DNA of 22,090 nucleotides from Oscillospiraceae bacterium (GCA_016296235.1 JAEDJR010000011.1:1-22090), one strand, 5' to 3'. Positions 1-7,147 are shown, numbered from the stretch's first letter. The notes: a model not told the origin generated them from the sequence alone. A program made the numbers and translations.

Positions 1-1
1 C

Positions 2-2080
2 TGCACCGTGGGCTGCGACTGCGACCGCTATATGGAGGTCTGGAACAACGTCTTCTCCCAGTTCGACAACGACGGCAACGGCCACTATACCGACCTGGTG
101 CAGAAGAACATCGATACCGGCATGGGCCTGGAGCGTCTGGCTGTGGTGTGCCAGGACGTGGACTCCCTGTTTGATGTGGACACGGTCATGAACATCACCA
201 ACCGGGTCTCCGAGCTGACCGGCGCCTATTACGGCAAGAGCCACAAGATGGACGTGAGCCTGCGCGTGATTACCGACCATATCCGGTCTGCGACCTTTAT
301 GATCTGCGACGGCGTGCTGCCCTCCAACGAGGGCCGGGGCTATGTCCTGCGCCGCCTGCTGCGCCGGGCGGCCCGGCACGGCAAGCTCCTGGGCGTCAAC
401 GAGCCGTTCCTCTATCAGGTGGTGGACACGGTCATTCATGAGAACGAGTGCCAGTACCCCGACCTGCGGGAGAAGCAGGCCTATATCACCAAGGTCATCC
501 AGGTGGAGGAGGAGAACTTCGCCAAGACCATCGACGGCGGCATGAAGATTTTCTCCGAGCTGCTGGAGGCCCACAAGGCCAATGGCGAGACCGTGTTCTC
601 CGGCGCCGACGCCTTCAAGCTCTATGACACCTACGGCTTCCCCATCGACCTGACCCTGGAAATGGTGGAGGAAGAGGGCATGACCGTGGATCAGGATGCC
701 TTCACCCAGCTGATGCAGGAGCAGCGCCAGCGTGCCCGGAAGGCCCGGGAGGCCCTGGGCGACCTGGGCTGGGCCGGTGTGGACTTCGGCCAGGAGATGC
801 CCGCCACGGAGTTTGTGGGCTATACCCGGACGGAGGCCAAGGGCGAGGTTCTGGCCATTGTGGCCGAGGAAGAGCAGCGCCAGGATATTGTCTCCGGCGT
901 GGAAGCCATTGTGGTGCTGGATCAGACGCCCTTCTACGCGGAAATGGGCGGCCAGGTTGCGGATCACGGCGTGCTGGAGAGCGAAAACGGCGTGTTCACG
1001 GTTCGCGATGTGCAGAAGAACAAGGGCGGCAAGTATATGCATTACGGCGTGATGACCTCCGGTGAGCTGAAGGTCGGCGACACCGTGACCGCTAAAATTG
1101 ATATCCAGCGCCGGACTGCCATTGCCCGCGCCCACTCTGCAACCCACCTGCTGCAGTCCGCCCTGGAAAAGGTGCTGGGCGAGCACTGCCATCAGGCAGG
1201 CTCTCTGGTGGAGCCTGACCACCTGCGTTTTGACTTTACCCACTTCTCCGCCGTGACCCATGAGGAACTGATGTCCGTTTCCCAGGACGTCATGAACATG
1301 GTACTGGATGGCATGGACGTGAATACCATGGTGCTTCCCATTGAGGAAGCTAAGAAGCTGGGCGCCACGGCCCTGTTTGGAGAGAAATACGGCGATACGG
1401 TCCGCGTGGTGAAAATGGGCGACCGCTCTCTGGAGTTCTGCGGCGGCACGCATCTGGACAATACCGCCAAGGTCGGCCCCTTCCGCATTGCCTCCGAGGC
1501 TTCCGTGGCCTCCGGCGTCCGCCGCATCGAGGCGTATACCGGCAAGGAGGTTCTCAAGCAGATGGAGCGGATGAACCAGACCATTCTGGAGGCCGCCGAG
1601 GCTCTGAAGACCACGCCCCAGGAGCTGCTGCACAAAGCTGCTGCCACGGTGCAGGAAGTCCGGGAGATGCGCCAGAATGTGGACAAGCTCAAGGACAAGC
1701 TGTTCTCCGGGGAAATTGAACGCACCCTCTTCGCCGCCAAGGAGATCAAGGGCCTGAAGGTGGTCACCGTGACCCGCAGCGACATTGACGCCAACGACCT
1801 GCGGAAAATGGGCGATTTCCTGAAGGACCGCTCCGCCGATGTGGTGGCTCTGCTGGCTGCCGTTCAGGGGGAGAAGATCACCCTCAACGCCGTCTGCGGC
1901 AAGAACGCCATTGCCCGGGGCATCAAGGCCGGCGATATCATCAAGAACCTGGCGCCCATCTGCGGCGGCCGCGGCGGCGGCAAGCCCGACAGCGCCATGG
2001 GCGGCGGCAGCGATCTGTTGAAGCTGGACGATATGATGGCGGCTCTGGACGATTATGTAGCCGAAAAAGCAAAGGACTGA
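2..2080 (+). CDS. alaS: Alanyl-tRNA synthetase, 5'-truncated by the window edge
   Basis: Charges tRNA-Ala with alanine in the cytoplasm and edits mischarged serine or glycine. The reading frame is open from base 2, so the class II catalytic N-terminus (roughly the first 180-190 residues) lies off the window and about 692 residues are visible. The visible part begins in the catalytic core (CTVGCDCDRYMEVWN), followed by the tRNA-recognition helical region (GRGYVLRRLLRRAARHG). Next comes the editing domain with its zinc motif (HSATHLL, then FCGGTHLDNT), and last the C-terminal glycine-rich C-Ala domain (CGGRGGGKPDSAMGGG). All editing-site residues I can check are present, and length and order are normal. 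A HIT gene follows 15 bp downstream, so the genes may be co-transcribed. Confidence 0.98.
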   Translation, partial: CTVGCDCDRYMEVWNNVFSQFDNDGNGHYTDLVQKNIDTGMGLERLAVVCQDVDSLFDVDTVMNITNRVSELTGAYYGKSHKMDVSLRVITDHIRSATFMICDGVLPSNEGRGYVLRRLLRRAARHGKLLGVNEPFLYQVVDTVIHENECQYPDLREKQAYITKVIQVEEENFAKTIDGGMKIFSELLEAHKANGETVFSGADAFKLYDTYGFPIDLTLEMVEEEGMTVDQDAFTQLMQEQRQRARKAREALGDLGWAGVDFGQEMPATEFVGYTRTEAKGEVLAIVAEEEQRQDIVSGVEAIVVLDQTPFYAEMGGQVADHGVLESENGVFTVRDVQKNKGGKYMHYGVMTSGELKVGDTVTAKIDIQRRTAIARAHSATHLLQSALEKVLGEHCHQAGSLVEPDHLRFDFTHFSAVTHEELMSVSQDVMNMVLDGMDVNTMVLPIEEAKKLGATALFGEKYGDTVRVVKMGDRSLEFCGGTHLDNTAKVGPFRIASEASVASGVRRIEAYTGKEVLKQMERMNQTILEAAEALKTTPQELLHKAAATVQEVREMRQNVDKLKDKLFSGEIERTLFAAKEIKGLKVVTVTRSDIDANDLRKMGDFLKDRSADVVALLAAVQGEKITLNAVCGKNAIARGIKAGDIIKNLAPICGGRGGGKPDSAMGGGSDLLKLDDMMAALDDYVAEKAKD

Positions 2081-2095
2081 ATGGAGGAATAACAC

Positions 2096-2434
2096 ATGTC
2101 TGATTGCCTGTTCTGCAAGATCATTGCCGGGGAAATTCCCAGCAGCAAGGTCTATGAGGATGACCTGTGCTATGCGTTTCATGATATTGCGCCCATGGCG
2201 CCCACCCACTTCCTGGTGGTGCCCAAGGAGCACTTTGCCTCTGCCGCCGAAGTGACGGAGGAAAACGCGCCGGTCATCGGCCATATCTATGCGGTGATTG
2301 CCAGGCTGGCCAAGGAGATGGGATTTGCGGATGGCTACCGTGTGGTCACCAACGTGGGAGCGCTGGCCGGCCAGACCGTGCATCACATTCACTTCCATGT
2401 CCTGTCCGGCAAGACCCTGGGTGGGTTTAACTGA
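2096..2434 (+). CDS. HIT-family (HinT-like) nucleotide hydrolase
   Basis: A 112-residue histidine triad protein, the usual size for bacterial HinT. Such proteins hydrolyse nucleoside phosphoramidates and aminoacyl-adenylates in the cytoplasm. The triad is H97-x-H99-x-H101 in HHIHFHVLSG near the C-terminus. The N-terminus has the CLFCKIIAGEIPSSKVYEDD signature, including the C4/C7 pair common in zinc-binding family members. The start is ATG with GGAGGA 7 bp upstream. It lies 15 bp after alaS, and its stop codon shares one base with the start of the next gene (TGATG). Being next to alaS is suggestive because HinT acts on aminoacyl-AMP, but that link is inference. Confidence 0.95.
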   Translation: MSDCLFCKIIAGEIPSSKVYEDDLCYAFHDIAPMAPTHFLVVPKEHFASAAEVTEENAPVIGHIYAVIARLAKEMGFADGYRVVTNVGALAGQTVHHIHFHVLSGKTLGGFN

Positions 2435-3084
2435 TGATTCGCACCGCGCTGTTTGACCTGGACGGAACCCTGACGGAATCCGGCCCCGGGATTACCCGTT
2501 CCGTGGCGTACTCCCTGCGGAAGTTCGGCATTTCGGAACCGGATCAGAAAAAGCTGGACCGGTTTGTGGGGCCGCCCCTGATCGATTCCTATATGCGGTA
2601 TTACGGCTTTTCCTATGACCAGGCGAAGCAGGCCGTTGTGTATTACCGCGAATACTATGAAACCAAGGGCCTGTTTGAGAACCGTGTCTACGACGGCGTG
2701 GAGGACATGCTCCGCACCCTGCAAGACGGCGGCGTACAATGCGTGGTGGCCACCTCCAAGCCGGAGCAGTTCGCCGTGAAAATTCTGGAGCATTTCGGCC
2801 TGGATGGGTATTTTTCCTGCGTGGCGGGAGCCTCCATGGATGAGAGCCGGACAGACAAGGGCGAGGTCATCGCCTATGCCCTGGAGAAGGCCGGAATCGA
2901 ACGCAAGGAGCAGACCATCATGGTGGGCGACCGGGAGCACGATGTCCTGGGCGCAAAAAGAAACGGCCTTCCCACCGTGGGCGTTCTCTACGGCTACGGC
3001 AGCCGGGAGGAACTGACCTCAGCCGGGGCCGTGTTCCTGGCCGAGACGCCCCAGCAGGCCGCAGCCTATATCCTGGAGCACTGA
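2434..3084 (+). CDS. HAD-superfamily phosphatase (Gph/PpaX-like)
   Basis: A 216-residue haloacid dehalogenase hydrolase, probably a phosphoglycolate phosphatase-like or PpaX-like enzyme. Motif I is FDLDGT with nucleophile D8 and acid D10. An alpha-helical cap follows (residues 15-85). Motif II lies in VVATSKP (about 105-110), motif III is K142, and motif IV is VGDREHD with D166 and D170. The start ATG overlaps the HIT stop codon by one base and has only a weak GGGTGGG upstream, which points to translational coupling. The exact substrate cannot be read from sequence, because this family is promiscuous. A hairpin follows 18 bp after the stop codon. Confidence 0.93.
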   Translation: MIRTALFDLDGTLTESGPGITRSVAYSLRKFGISEPDQKKLDRFVGPPLIDSYMRYYGFSYDQAKQAVVYYREYYETKGLFENRVYDGVEDMLRTLQDGGVQCVVATSKPEQFAVKILEHFGLDGYFSCVAGASMDESRTDKGEVIAYALEKAGIERKEQTIMVGDREHDVLGAKRNGLPTVGVLYGYGSREELTSAGAVFLAETPQQAAAYILEH

Positions 3085-3102
3085 AATCATATGAAAACAG
3101 AT

Positions 3103-3140
3103 GCACCCAGGGCTTCCCGTATCAAGGAAGCCTTGGGTGC
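3103..3140 (+). terminator. Hairpin after the HAD gene, probable weak terminator
   Basis: A 15-bp stem (3103-3117 with 3126-3140, one G-U pair) and an 8-nt loop lie 18 bp after the HAD stop codon. No clean T run follows, only AGCTGTCGATTGTTAT. It may therefore be a weak terminator or a 3'-end stabiliser for the alaS-HIT-HAD transcript. Confidence 0.5.
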
Positions 3141-3154
3141 AGCTGTCGATTGTT

Positions 3155-3450
3155 ATAATCCGAGTTGAGTAAGCATGCGCATGTTTATGACGGTGTTTCA
3201 TCCGCCACTGTCATTGCGAGGAGCGAAGCGACGTGGCAATCCGTATCTTTCCGTAGGGGTAGTTTCCATGAATACCGTAGGGCGGGCTGACCCCAGCCCG
3301 CCGAAGGGCAGCGGTGGTTTAGAAGCGGGGTTCTGCGCAGGAGCGCGGATTGCCGCGCCGGTGTGCGCACCGGCTCGCAATGACAGCGTTATTTTGATGC
3401 CTGAAAAAACTTGCAGTTGCTTCGTTAAGCCGGTTATCATAATCCGAGTT
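3155..3450. repeat. 12-bp direct repeats flanking the palindromic element
   Basis: ATAATCCGAGTT occurs at 3155-3166 and again at 3439-3450, on either side of the palindromic repeat. The right copy covers the last codons of the minus-strand PHP gene (Glu-Leu-Gly-Leu) and the final base of its stop codon. This could be a target duplication or a remnant of an older 3' end. Confidence 0.55.
3208..3386. repeat. Palindromic MITE-like intergenic repeat
   Basis: This fills most of the 352-bp gene-free stretch 3085-3436. The ends are perfect 13-bp inverted repeats, CTGTCATTGCGAG (3208-3220) and CTCGCAATGACAG (3374-3386). A second inner pair, GCAATCCG (3236-3243) and CGGATTGC (3346-3353), extends the match. 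Each end is also its own hairpin closed by ATTGC/GCAAT; the right one contains a perfect 7-bp stem (3357-3363/3368-3374). A third hairpin, GGCGGGCT/AGCCCGCC (3281-3288/3295-3302), sits inside. From general knowledge, sequences like CATTGCGAGGAGCGAAGCGACG recur as intergenic repeats in many bacteria. No transposase is encoded, so any mobility would be in trans. Confidence 0.8.
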
Positions 3451-4246
3451 CTTCAAACCCATCGGCCCGCAGCCGCAGGACGGACTGGAACCCACAGGCC
3501 CGGAGCAGTTGGGCAGCTTCCGCGAACCAACAGGTCAGATGGGCCTTGCTGTGGCAGTCGCTGGTGAGGATGACCCGGCCGCCCAGATCGCGCAAAGCCC
3601 GCAGCAGGGCAGGGGCGGGATAGGGCACAGTGCGGTAGCCCCGGGCGATGGCGCCGGTGTTCACCTCCACCGCCAGGCCGCGTTCCACGGCGCAGGCCAA
3701 TGCGGCTCTGGCCGGCTCCAGATAGCGGGGATCGGTCTCGTCAAACAGGGGCGCGGTTTCATTGAACTTGCAGACCAGATCCAGGTGTCCGGCGATCAGC
3801 GCCGGGCTTTTTTCATAGGCGGCGGCGCAGGTTTCAAAGTAGGCCCGGCAGTAGGCGTAGGGGTCTGCGCCGAAATACCGGCGGATATTCTCCTCGGTGC
3901 GCTCCCGGCTCCAGTCCACACAGAGCTTGGCTCCGGCCGCCTGGATATAGTGAACGGACTCGATCAGATAGTCATAGGGAAACGGGGAATAGGGAGACAG
4001 GGCGTCATGCTCCTGCCCCAGCAGAAGCTCCAGCCGGTCTTCATATTTGGCCTTCAGCCGCCGGATCTCTGCCTGATAGCGTCCTTCGGCGTCCGGCGTC
4101 ATGGCAGCGTCGTCATAGTCTGCCGCGCCGTGGTCGGAGAAGCCCAGGGAGACGAAGCCGAGGTTCAGAGCCTCGTGAATCAGTTCTTCGGGAGAATCCT
4201 GACCATCGGAGAAGTGGGTGTGGGTGTGAATGCAGGAGCGAAGCAC
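3437..4246 (-). CDS. PHP-family histidinol-phosphatase-like hydrolase
   Basis: A 269-residue PHP-domain metallophosphatase, the size and motif set of HisJ/HisK-type histidinol phosphatases, which remove phosphate from L-histidinol phosphate. Metal-binding motifs appear in order: HTHTHFSDG (7-15), FSDHG (36-40), GHLDLVCKFN in the middle and TSDCHS near the C-terminus. The start is GTG at 4244-4246, supported by GGAAGG 9 bp upstream; no better ATG is available. No other his genes are nearby, so the substrate is inferred from family only, and another phosphoester is possible. It is transcribed against both neighbours, and its 3' end touches the flanking repeat described separately. Confidence 0.85.
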   Translation of the reverse strand: MLRSCIHTHTHFSDGQDSPEELIHEALNLGFVSLGFSDHGAADYDDAAMTPDAEGRYQAEIRRLKAKYEDRLELLLGQEHDALSPYSPFPYDYLIESVHYIQAAGAKLCVDWSRERTEENIRRYFGADPYAYCRAYFETCAAAYEKSPALIAGHLDLVCKFNETAPLFDETDPRYLEPARAALACAVERGLAVEVNTGAIARGYRTVPYPAPALLRALRDLGGRVILTSDCHSKAHLTCWFAEAAQLLRACGFQSVLRLRADGFEELGL

Positions 4247-4374
4247 AGGATCACGCCTTCCTTTGTGTAAAATAGCTGGAATCAGCGCCGGATTTTTGGC
4301 GTCGTTACAAATTCTTCAAGAATTGTTTTTATTTCGGTTACGGGACGTTCAAGAATTCGCGGCCGGTTTGTTGT

Positions 4375-4500
4375 ATGATAATGCCAACAGGAGGTGATAC
4401 ACAGAAGCAACGACAGAAAACCATAACCAGTCTTTTTTCTCTCTTTTCTCTTTTCTCTTTTCTCTTTTCTCTTTCTCTCTTTCTTTCTCTTCTCTCATAA
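4375..4500 (+). CDS. Doubtful 41-residue hydrophobic small ORF
   Basis: An ATG-to-TAA frame of 41 codons. It has a polar N-terminus (MIMPTGGDTQKQRQKTIT) and then 23 residues made only of Ser, Leu and Phe, which would pass for a membrane helix. Against it, no ribosome binding site precedes the ATG. The hydrophobic half is also an automatic result of the pyrimidine tract below it, which is stop-free and hydrophobic in every frame. The 7-bp repeat unit means any change in copy number would shift the frame. I do not recognise the peptide; if real, a small membrane peptide is the natural reading. Confidence 0.2.
   Translation: MIMPTGGDTQKQRQKTITSLFSLFSLFSFLFSLSLFLSLLS
4389..4398 (+). promoter_or_regulatory. 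Perfect Shine-Dalgarno sequence without a start codon
   Basis: AGGAGGTGAT is a full complement to the 16S anti-SD end. No ATG, GTG or TTG lies at a usable distance downstream (ACACAGAAGCAACGACAG). It sits just before the pyrimidine tract and inside the small ORF frame. Confidence 0.55.
4431..4496. repeat. 66-nt homopyrimidine tract with CTCTTTT heptad repeats
   Basis: The plus strand has 66 consecutive pyrimidines. Positions 4441-4468 are four exact CTCTTTT units, and a fifth imperfect unit follows (4469-4475). After that the tract becomes irregular CT-rich sequence. Such tracts are prone to slipped-strand mispairing and can form triplex DNA. It lies in the 446-bp gap between the PHP gene and the LacI-family gene. 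Confidence 0.9.
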
Positions 4501-4521
4501 TACCAAGGTCGCGGAGCGATG

Positions 4522-4539
4522 CCCCGGAAATATCCGGGG
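4522..4539 (+). other. Small hairpin upstream of the terminator
   Basis: A perfect 7-bp stem, CCCCGGA/TCCGGGG with loop AATA, lies between the pyrimidine tract and the terminator hairpin. It would be part of the same short transcript if one exists. Confidence 0.5.
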
Positions 4540-4571
4540 ATTGCCGAACGTTCCGTGTACACTTCCAACAC

Positions 4572-4606
4572 AGCCGCCCGGCGTGACGAACCGGGCGGCT
4601 TTTTTT
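4572..4606 (+). terminator. Rho-independent terminator upstream of the LacI-family gene
   Basis: A perfect 10-bp GC-rich stem (AGCCGCCCGG with CCGGGCGGCT), a 9-nt loop and a run of seven T. The nearest annotated genes upstream on this strand end about 1.4 kb away. It therefore most likely ends a short local transcript that starts somewhere in 4340-4390. Confidence 0.9.
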
Positions 4607-4644
4607 ATCTTAACACAAGAAGCCGCTCCGGTCAATTTCGTACA

Positions 4645-4673
4645 TTGCATTTCTTTGCCCGACGTGATACTCT
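4645..4673 (+). promoter_or_regulatory. Candidate sigma-A promoter for the LacI-family gene
   Basis: TTGCAT (4645-4650), a 17-bp spacer and TACTCT (4668-4673), downstream of the terminator and 19 bp before the start codon. The -10 box is imperfect, and the short leader would still hold the GGAGG site at 4681-4685. Confidence 0.5.
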
Positions 4674-4692
4674 GTAGCGGGGAGGGATTCAG

Positions 4693-5697
4693 ATGGACGG
4701 CACACGGGTTCGAATCTGCGACATAGCCCAGGAGCTGGGCGTCAGCACTGCCACGGTATCCAATGTGATCCACGGCAAGACCGGCAAGGTTTCTCCGGAA
4801 ACCGTCCGCCAGGTGCAGGCGCTCCTGGAGAAGCGGCAGTATATCCCCAGCATGGCCGGTGTGCTGCTGGCCAGAAATACCTCTAAAATCATCGGCGTGG
4901 TCATCTGCGACCACGAAAAATATGAGGGCCGCCCCCTGGAGGATCCCTTTCTGGCTGCGGCCCTCAACGCCCTGAGCCGGGAAATTCAGCAGGCGGGGTA
5001 CTTTCTGATGGTTCGGACGGCTGCTGATACGGAGGAGATTGTCCGCCTGGCGTCTATGTGGAACATGGACGGGCTGGTTATTCTCGGCTTCTGTGAGCAG
5101 GACTACCGCACCCTGCGCAGCGCCATGCGGATTCCCTTTGTGGTCTATGACGGAGACGGCGCCGAGCCGGATCGTTACTACAATCTGGTGATTGATGACT
5201 TTGGCGGCGGCTATCAGGCCGGGCAGCATCTGAAACGCCTGGGCCATCGGAACGCGCTTTGCCTGTCGGACAATCTGGAGCATGTGGATCTGGAACGCAT
5301 CCGGGGCTTTGAGGCCGGCTTCGGGCCGGCGGAGCACTGGCAGATACCGTTGGCTGCGGAGGAACGCAGCGGTTTTTATGAGGAGAATCTGGAAAAGCTG
5401 CGGCAGTTCACGGCGGTGTTTGCCGTATCGGACTTCTATGCGGCGGAGCTGATGCAGCTGCTGCAGGCCAGGGGTGTGGAAATCCCGCGGGAGCTTTCGG
5501 TCATGGGCTTTGACGATGGGCCCATCTGCCGCTGGTGCCGGCCGGCCCTGACGACCATCCGCCAGGACGCAGCCCTGCGGGCCAGGCTGGCGGTGGAGAA
5601 GCTCCGGCAGCTGCGCAGTGAGCAAGCGTCCGGCGGCACGGTGCGCATTCCGGTGCAGCTGGTCGTGCGGGAAAGCACCGGAGCTGTCAACCGCTGA
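4693..5697 (+). CDS. LacI-family transcriptional regulator
   Basis: A 334-residue LacI/GalR repressor of normal length. The N-terminal helix-turn-helix is at about residues 8-27 (ICDIAQELGVSTATVSNVIHG) and is followed by the hinge (GVLLARN, about 55-61). The rest is a periplasmic-binding-protein-like sugar-sensing domain, ending in the typical FDDGPICRWCRPALTTIRQD and PVQLVVRESTG segments. The start is ATG with GGAGG 7 bp upstream. No sugar genes are next to it: an unrelated MATE exporter follows and a short-transcript region precedes it. Its ligand and targets are unknown; it could act on a distant sugar operon. Its stop codon lies inside the stem of the hairpin that follows. Confidence 0.93.
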   Translation: MDGTRVRICDIAQELGVSTATVSNVIHGKTGKVSPETVRQVQALLEKRQYIPSMAGVLLARNTSKIIGVVICDHEKYEGRPLEDPFLAAALNALSREIQQAGYFLMVRTAADTEEIVRLASMWNMDGLVILGFCEQDYRTLRSAMRIPFVVYDGDGAEPDRYYNLVIDDFGGGYQAGQHLKRLGHRNALCLSDNLEHVDLERIRGFEAGFGPAEHWQIPLAAEERSGFYEENLEKLRQFTAVFAVSDFYAAELMQLLQARGVEIPRELSVMGFDDGPICRWCRPALTTIRQDAALRARLAVEKLRQLRSEQASGGTVRIPVQLVVRESTGAVNR

Positions 5698-5736
5698 ATT
5701 TGGGTAAAACACCCAAATTCAGCGGGTTCGTTTTGT
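5692..5736 (+). terminator. Terminator overlapping the LacI-family stop codon
   Basis: A perfect 14-bp stem (CGCTGAATTTGGGT with ACCCAAATTCAGCG) and a 5-nt loop, 5692-5724, followed by a loose T-rich stretch (GGTTCGTTTTGT). The TGA stop codon (5695-5697) is inside the left arm. It separates the regulator from the MATE gene. Confidence 0.7.
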
Positions 5737-5757
5737 AATGGGTTATGCGATTAACTT

Positions 5758-5786
5758 TTGCAAAGAAGGGAGAGGGACGGTAGAAT
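5758..5786 (+). promoter_or_regulatory. Sigma-A promoter for the MATE gene
   Basis: TTGCAA (5758-5763), a 17-bp spacer and TAGAAT (5781-5786), about 33 bp before the MATE start. Both boxes are near consensus with ideal spacing. Confidence 0.75.
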
Positions 5787-5818
5787 AAAGGCAAGAAAGC
5801 GATTCGAGGTGCGATTTG

Positions 5819-7147
5819 ATGAAACAAACCAACAGCTTCCGTTCCATGGTGCTGCGTCTGGCACTGCCGGTGACCCTGCAGACCATGCTGCAGTCCTCCT
5901 TCAGCCTGATTGACCAGCTGATGATCGGCCAGCTTGGCAGCGTAGAGGTGGCCGCCATTGGCCTGGCAGGGAAGTTTGCCTCCATGTTTACCGTCCTTCT
6001 GGGCGCCGTGGCGGCAGCAGCCGGGATTCTGCTGGCCCAGGCCATGGGAGCGGGGGACAAACAGAGCCGGAACCGGAGCTTTTGCCTGACCCTGATGCTG
6101 GCATTGGGGCTGGCAGCGGGTTTCACAGCGGTTTGTATGCTGACACCGGATGCCATCATGGGACTCTACAGCCGGGATGCTGCGACTGTGCAGACTGCGG
6201 CGTCCTATCTGCGGCTGCTGGCGTTGTCCTTTTTCCCCATGGCGGGATCCGCGCTGCTGGCGGCCCTGCTGCGATGCATGGATCGGGCCAGCCTGCCGCT
6301 GTATGCCGGTCTGGCTGCTGCCCTGGGAAATACCGGCTGCAATTATCTGCTGATTTTCGGCAAGCTGGGCCTCCCGGCCATGGGGGTGGAGGGCGCTGCC
6401 CTGGCGACGGCTCTGTCCCAGCTGCTGAACGTGCTGATTCTGTTGGCGGCTATGGGAAAGCACGGCGCAGGCTTGGGGCTGCGGTGGGAACTGAGCCGCC
6501 CCGGTCGGGCCTTTTGGGCAATCCTGACGCCGCTGCTGGTGACGGAGCTGCTGTGGAGCCTGGGCGAGAACGTCTACGGTGTGATCTATGGCCGTCTGGG
6601 AACCGAACCCTGCGCCGCCATGACGCTCCTCAATCCCATCCAGTCCCTGGTCATGGGCGCCCTCAGCGGTCTGGCGCAGGCGGCAGGAATCCTGGTGGGA
6701 AAAGAGTTGGGGGCCGGAAACCGGCAGGAAGCTTATGACCGGGCAAAATACCTGATGGGCTGCGGATGGCTGGGCTCGGCGGCGCTGTCAGTGCTGCTGC
6801 TGCTCCTGGGCCGCGCCTATATCGATCTGTATCAGGTGGAGCCTGCGGTTCGGGCCATGGCCTGGCAGCTGATGCTGGTCTATGCCGCCGTCTCGCCGTT
6901 CAAGGCACAGAACATGATTCTCGGCGGCGGTGTTCTTCGCAGCGGCGGCAAAACGCGCTATGTCATGTGGATTGATATCCTTGGAACCTGGGCCTTTGGC
7001 GTGCCCCTGGGCCTGCTGGCGGCTTTTCTCTGGCAGCTGCCGATTTTTTGGGTCTACCTGCTCTTATCCCTGGAGGAGTGCGTGCGCCTGACTGTGTCCC
7101 TGGCGGTGTTCCGGCGGAAGGGCTGGATGCAGCGGATCTCAAGTTGA
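5819..7147 (+). CDS. MATE-family multidrug/metabolite exporter
   Basis: A 442-residue integral membrane protein, the usual length for MATE transporters, which export cationic drugs or metabolites using Na+ or H+ gradients. The N-terminus reads LALPVTLQTMLQSSFSLIDQ and is followed by the first conserved loop (MIGQLGSVEVAAIGLAGK). The rest shows about twelve hydrophobic segments in two pseudo-symmetric halves. The second half starts near LLVTELLWSLGENVYGVIYG and mirrors the first. An ATG at 5819 with GAGG 9 bp upstream is preferred over an adjacent TTG. The gene has its own promoter and precedes the phosphodiesterase gene by 47 bp. Its substrate cannot be predicted. Confidence 0.93.
   Translation: MKQTNSFRSMVLRLALPVTLQTMLQSSFSLIDQLMIGQLGSVEVAAIGLAGKFASMFTVLLGAVAAAAGILLAQAMGAGDKQSRNRSFCLTLMLALGLAAGFTAVCMLTPDAIMGLYSRDAATVQTAASYLRLLALSFFPMAGSALLAALLRCMDRASLPLYAGLAAALGNTGCNYLLIFGKLGLPAMGVEGAALATALSQLLNVLILLAAMGKHGAGLGLRWELSRPGRAFWAILTPLLVTELLWSLGENVYGVIYGRLGTEPCAAMTLLNPIQSLVMGALSGLAQAAGILVGKELGAGNRQEAYDRAKYLMGCGWLGSAALSVLLLLLGRAYIDLYQVEPAVRAMAWQLMLVYAAVSPFKAQNMILGGGVLRSGGKTRYVMWIDILGTWAFGVPLGLLAAFLWQLPIFWVYLLLSLEECVRLTVSLAVFRRKGWMQRISS

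Noticed and set aside
3208..3386. Possible CRISPR array or tRNA-like structure in the gap after the HAD gene
   Set aside because: The repeats are inverted, not direct with spacers, and no cloverleaf with the conserved tRNA bases can be drawn.
3175..3567. Plus-strand frame of 130 codons across the palindromic repeat
   Set aside because: It reads through the repeat element and into the 3' end of the PHP gene in antisense, so it is not a gene.
4338..4571. 77-codon minus-strand frame with an Arg/Lys/Glu-rich coil
   Set aside because: The charged coil is simply the complement of the pyrimidine tract, which encodes Lys, Arg, Glu and Gly in any frame. No ribosome binding site or homology is visible.
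4495..5712. 405-codon minus-strand frame opposite the LacI-family gene
   Set aside because: The plus-strand protein has a classic helix-turn-helix and sugar-binding domain; the antisense product has none.
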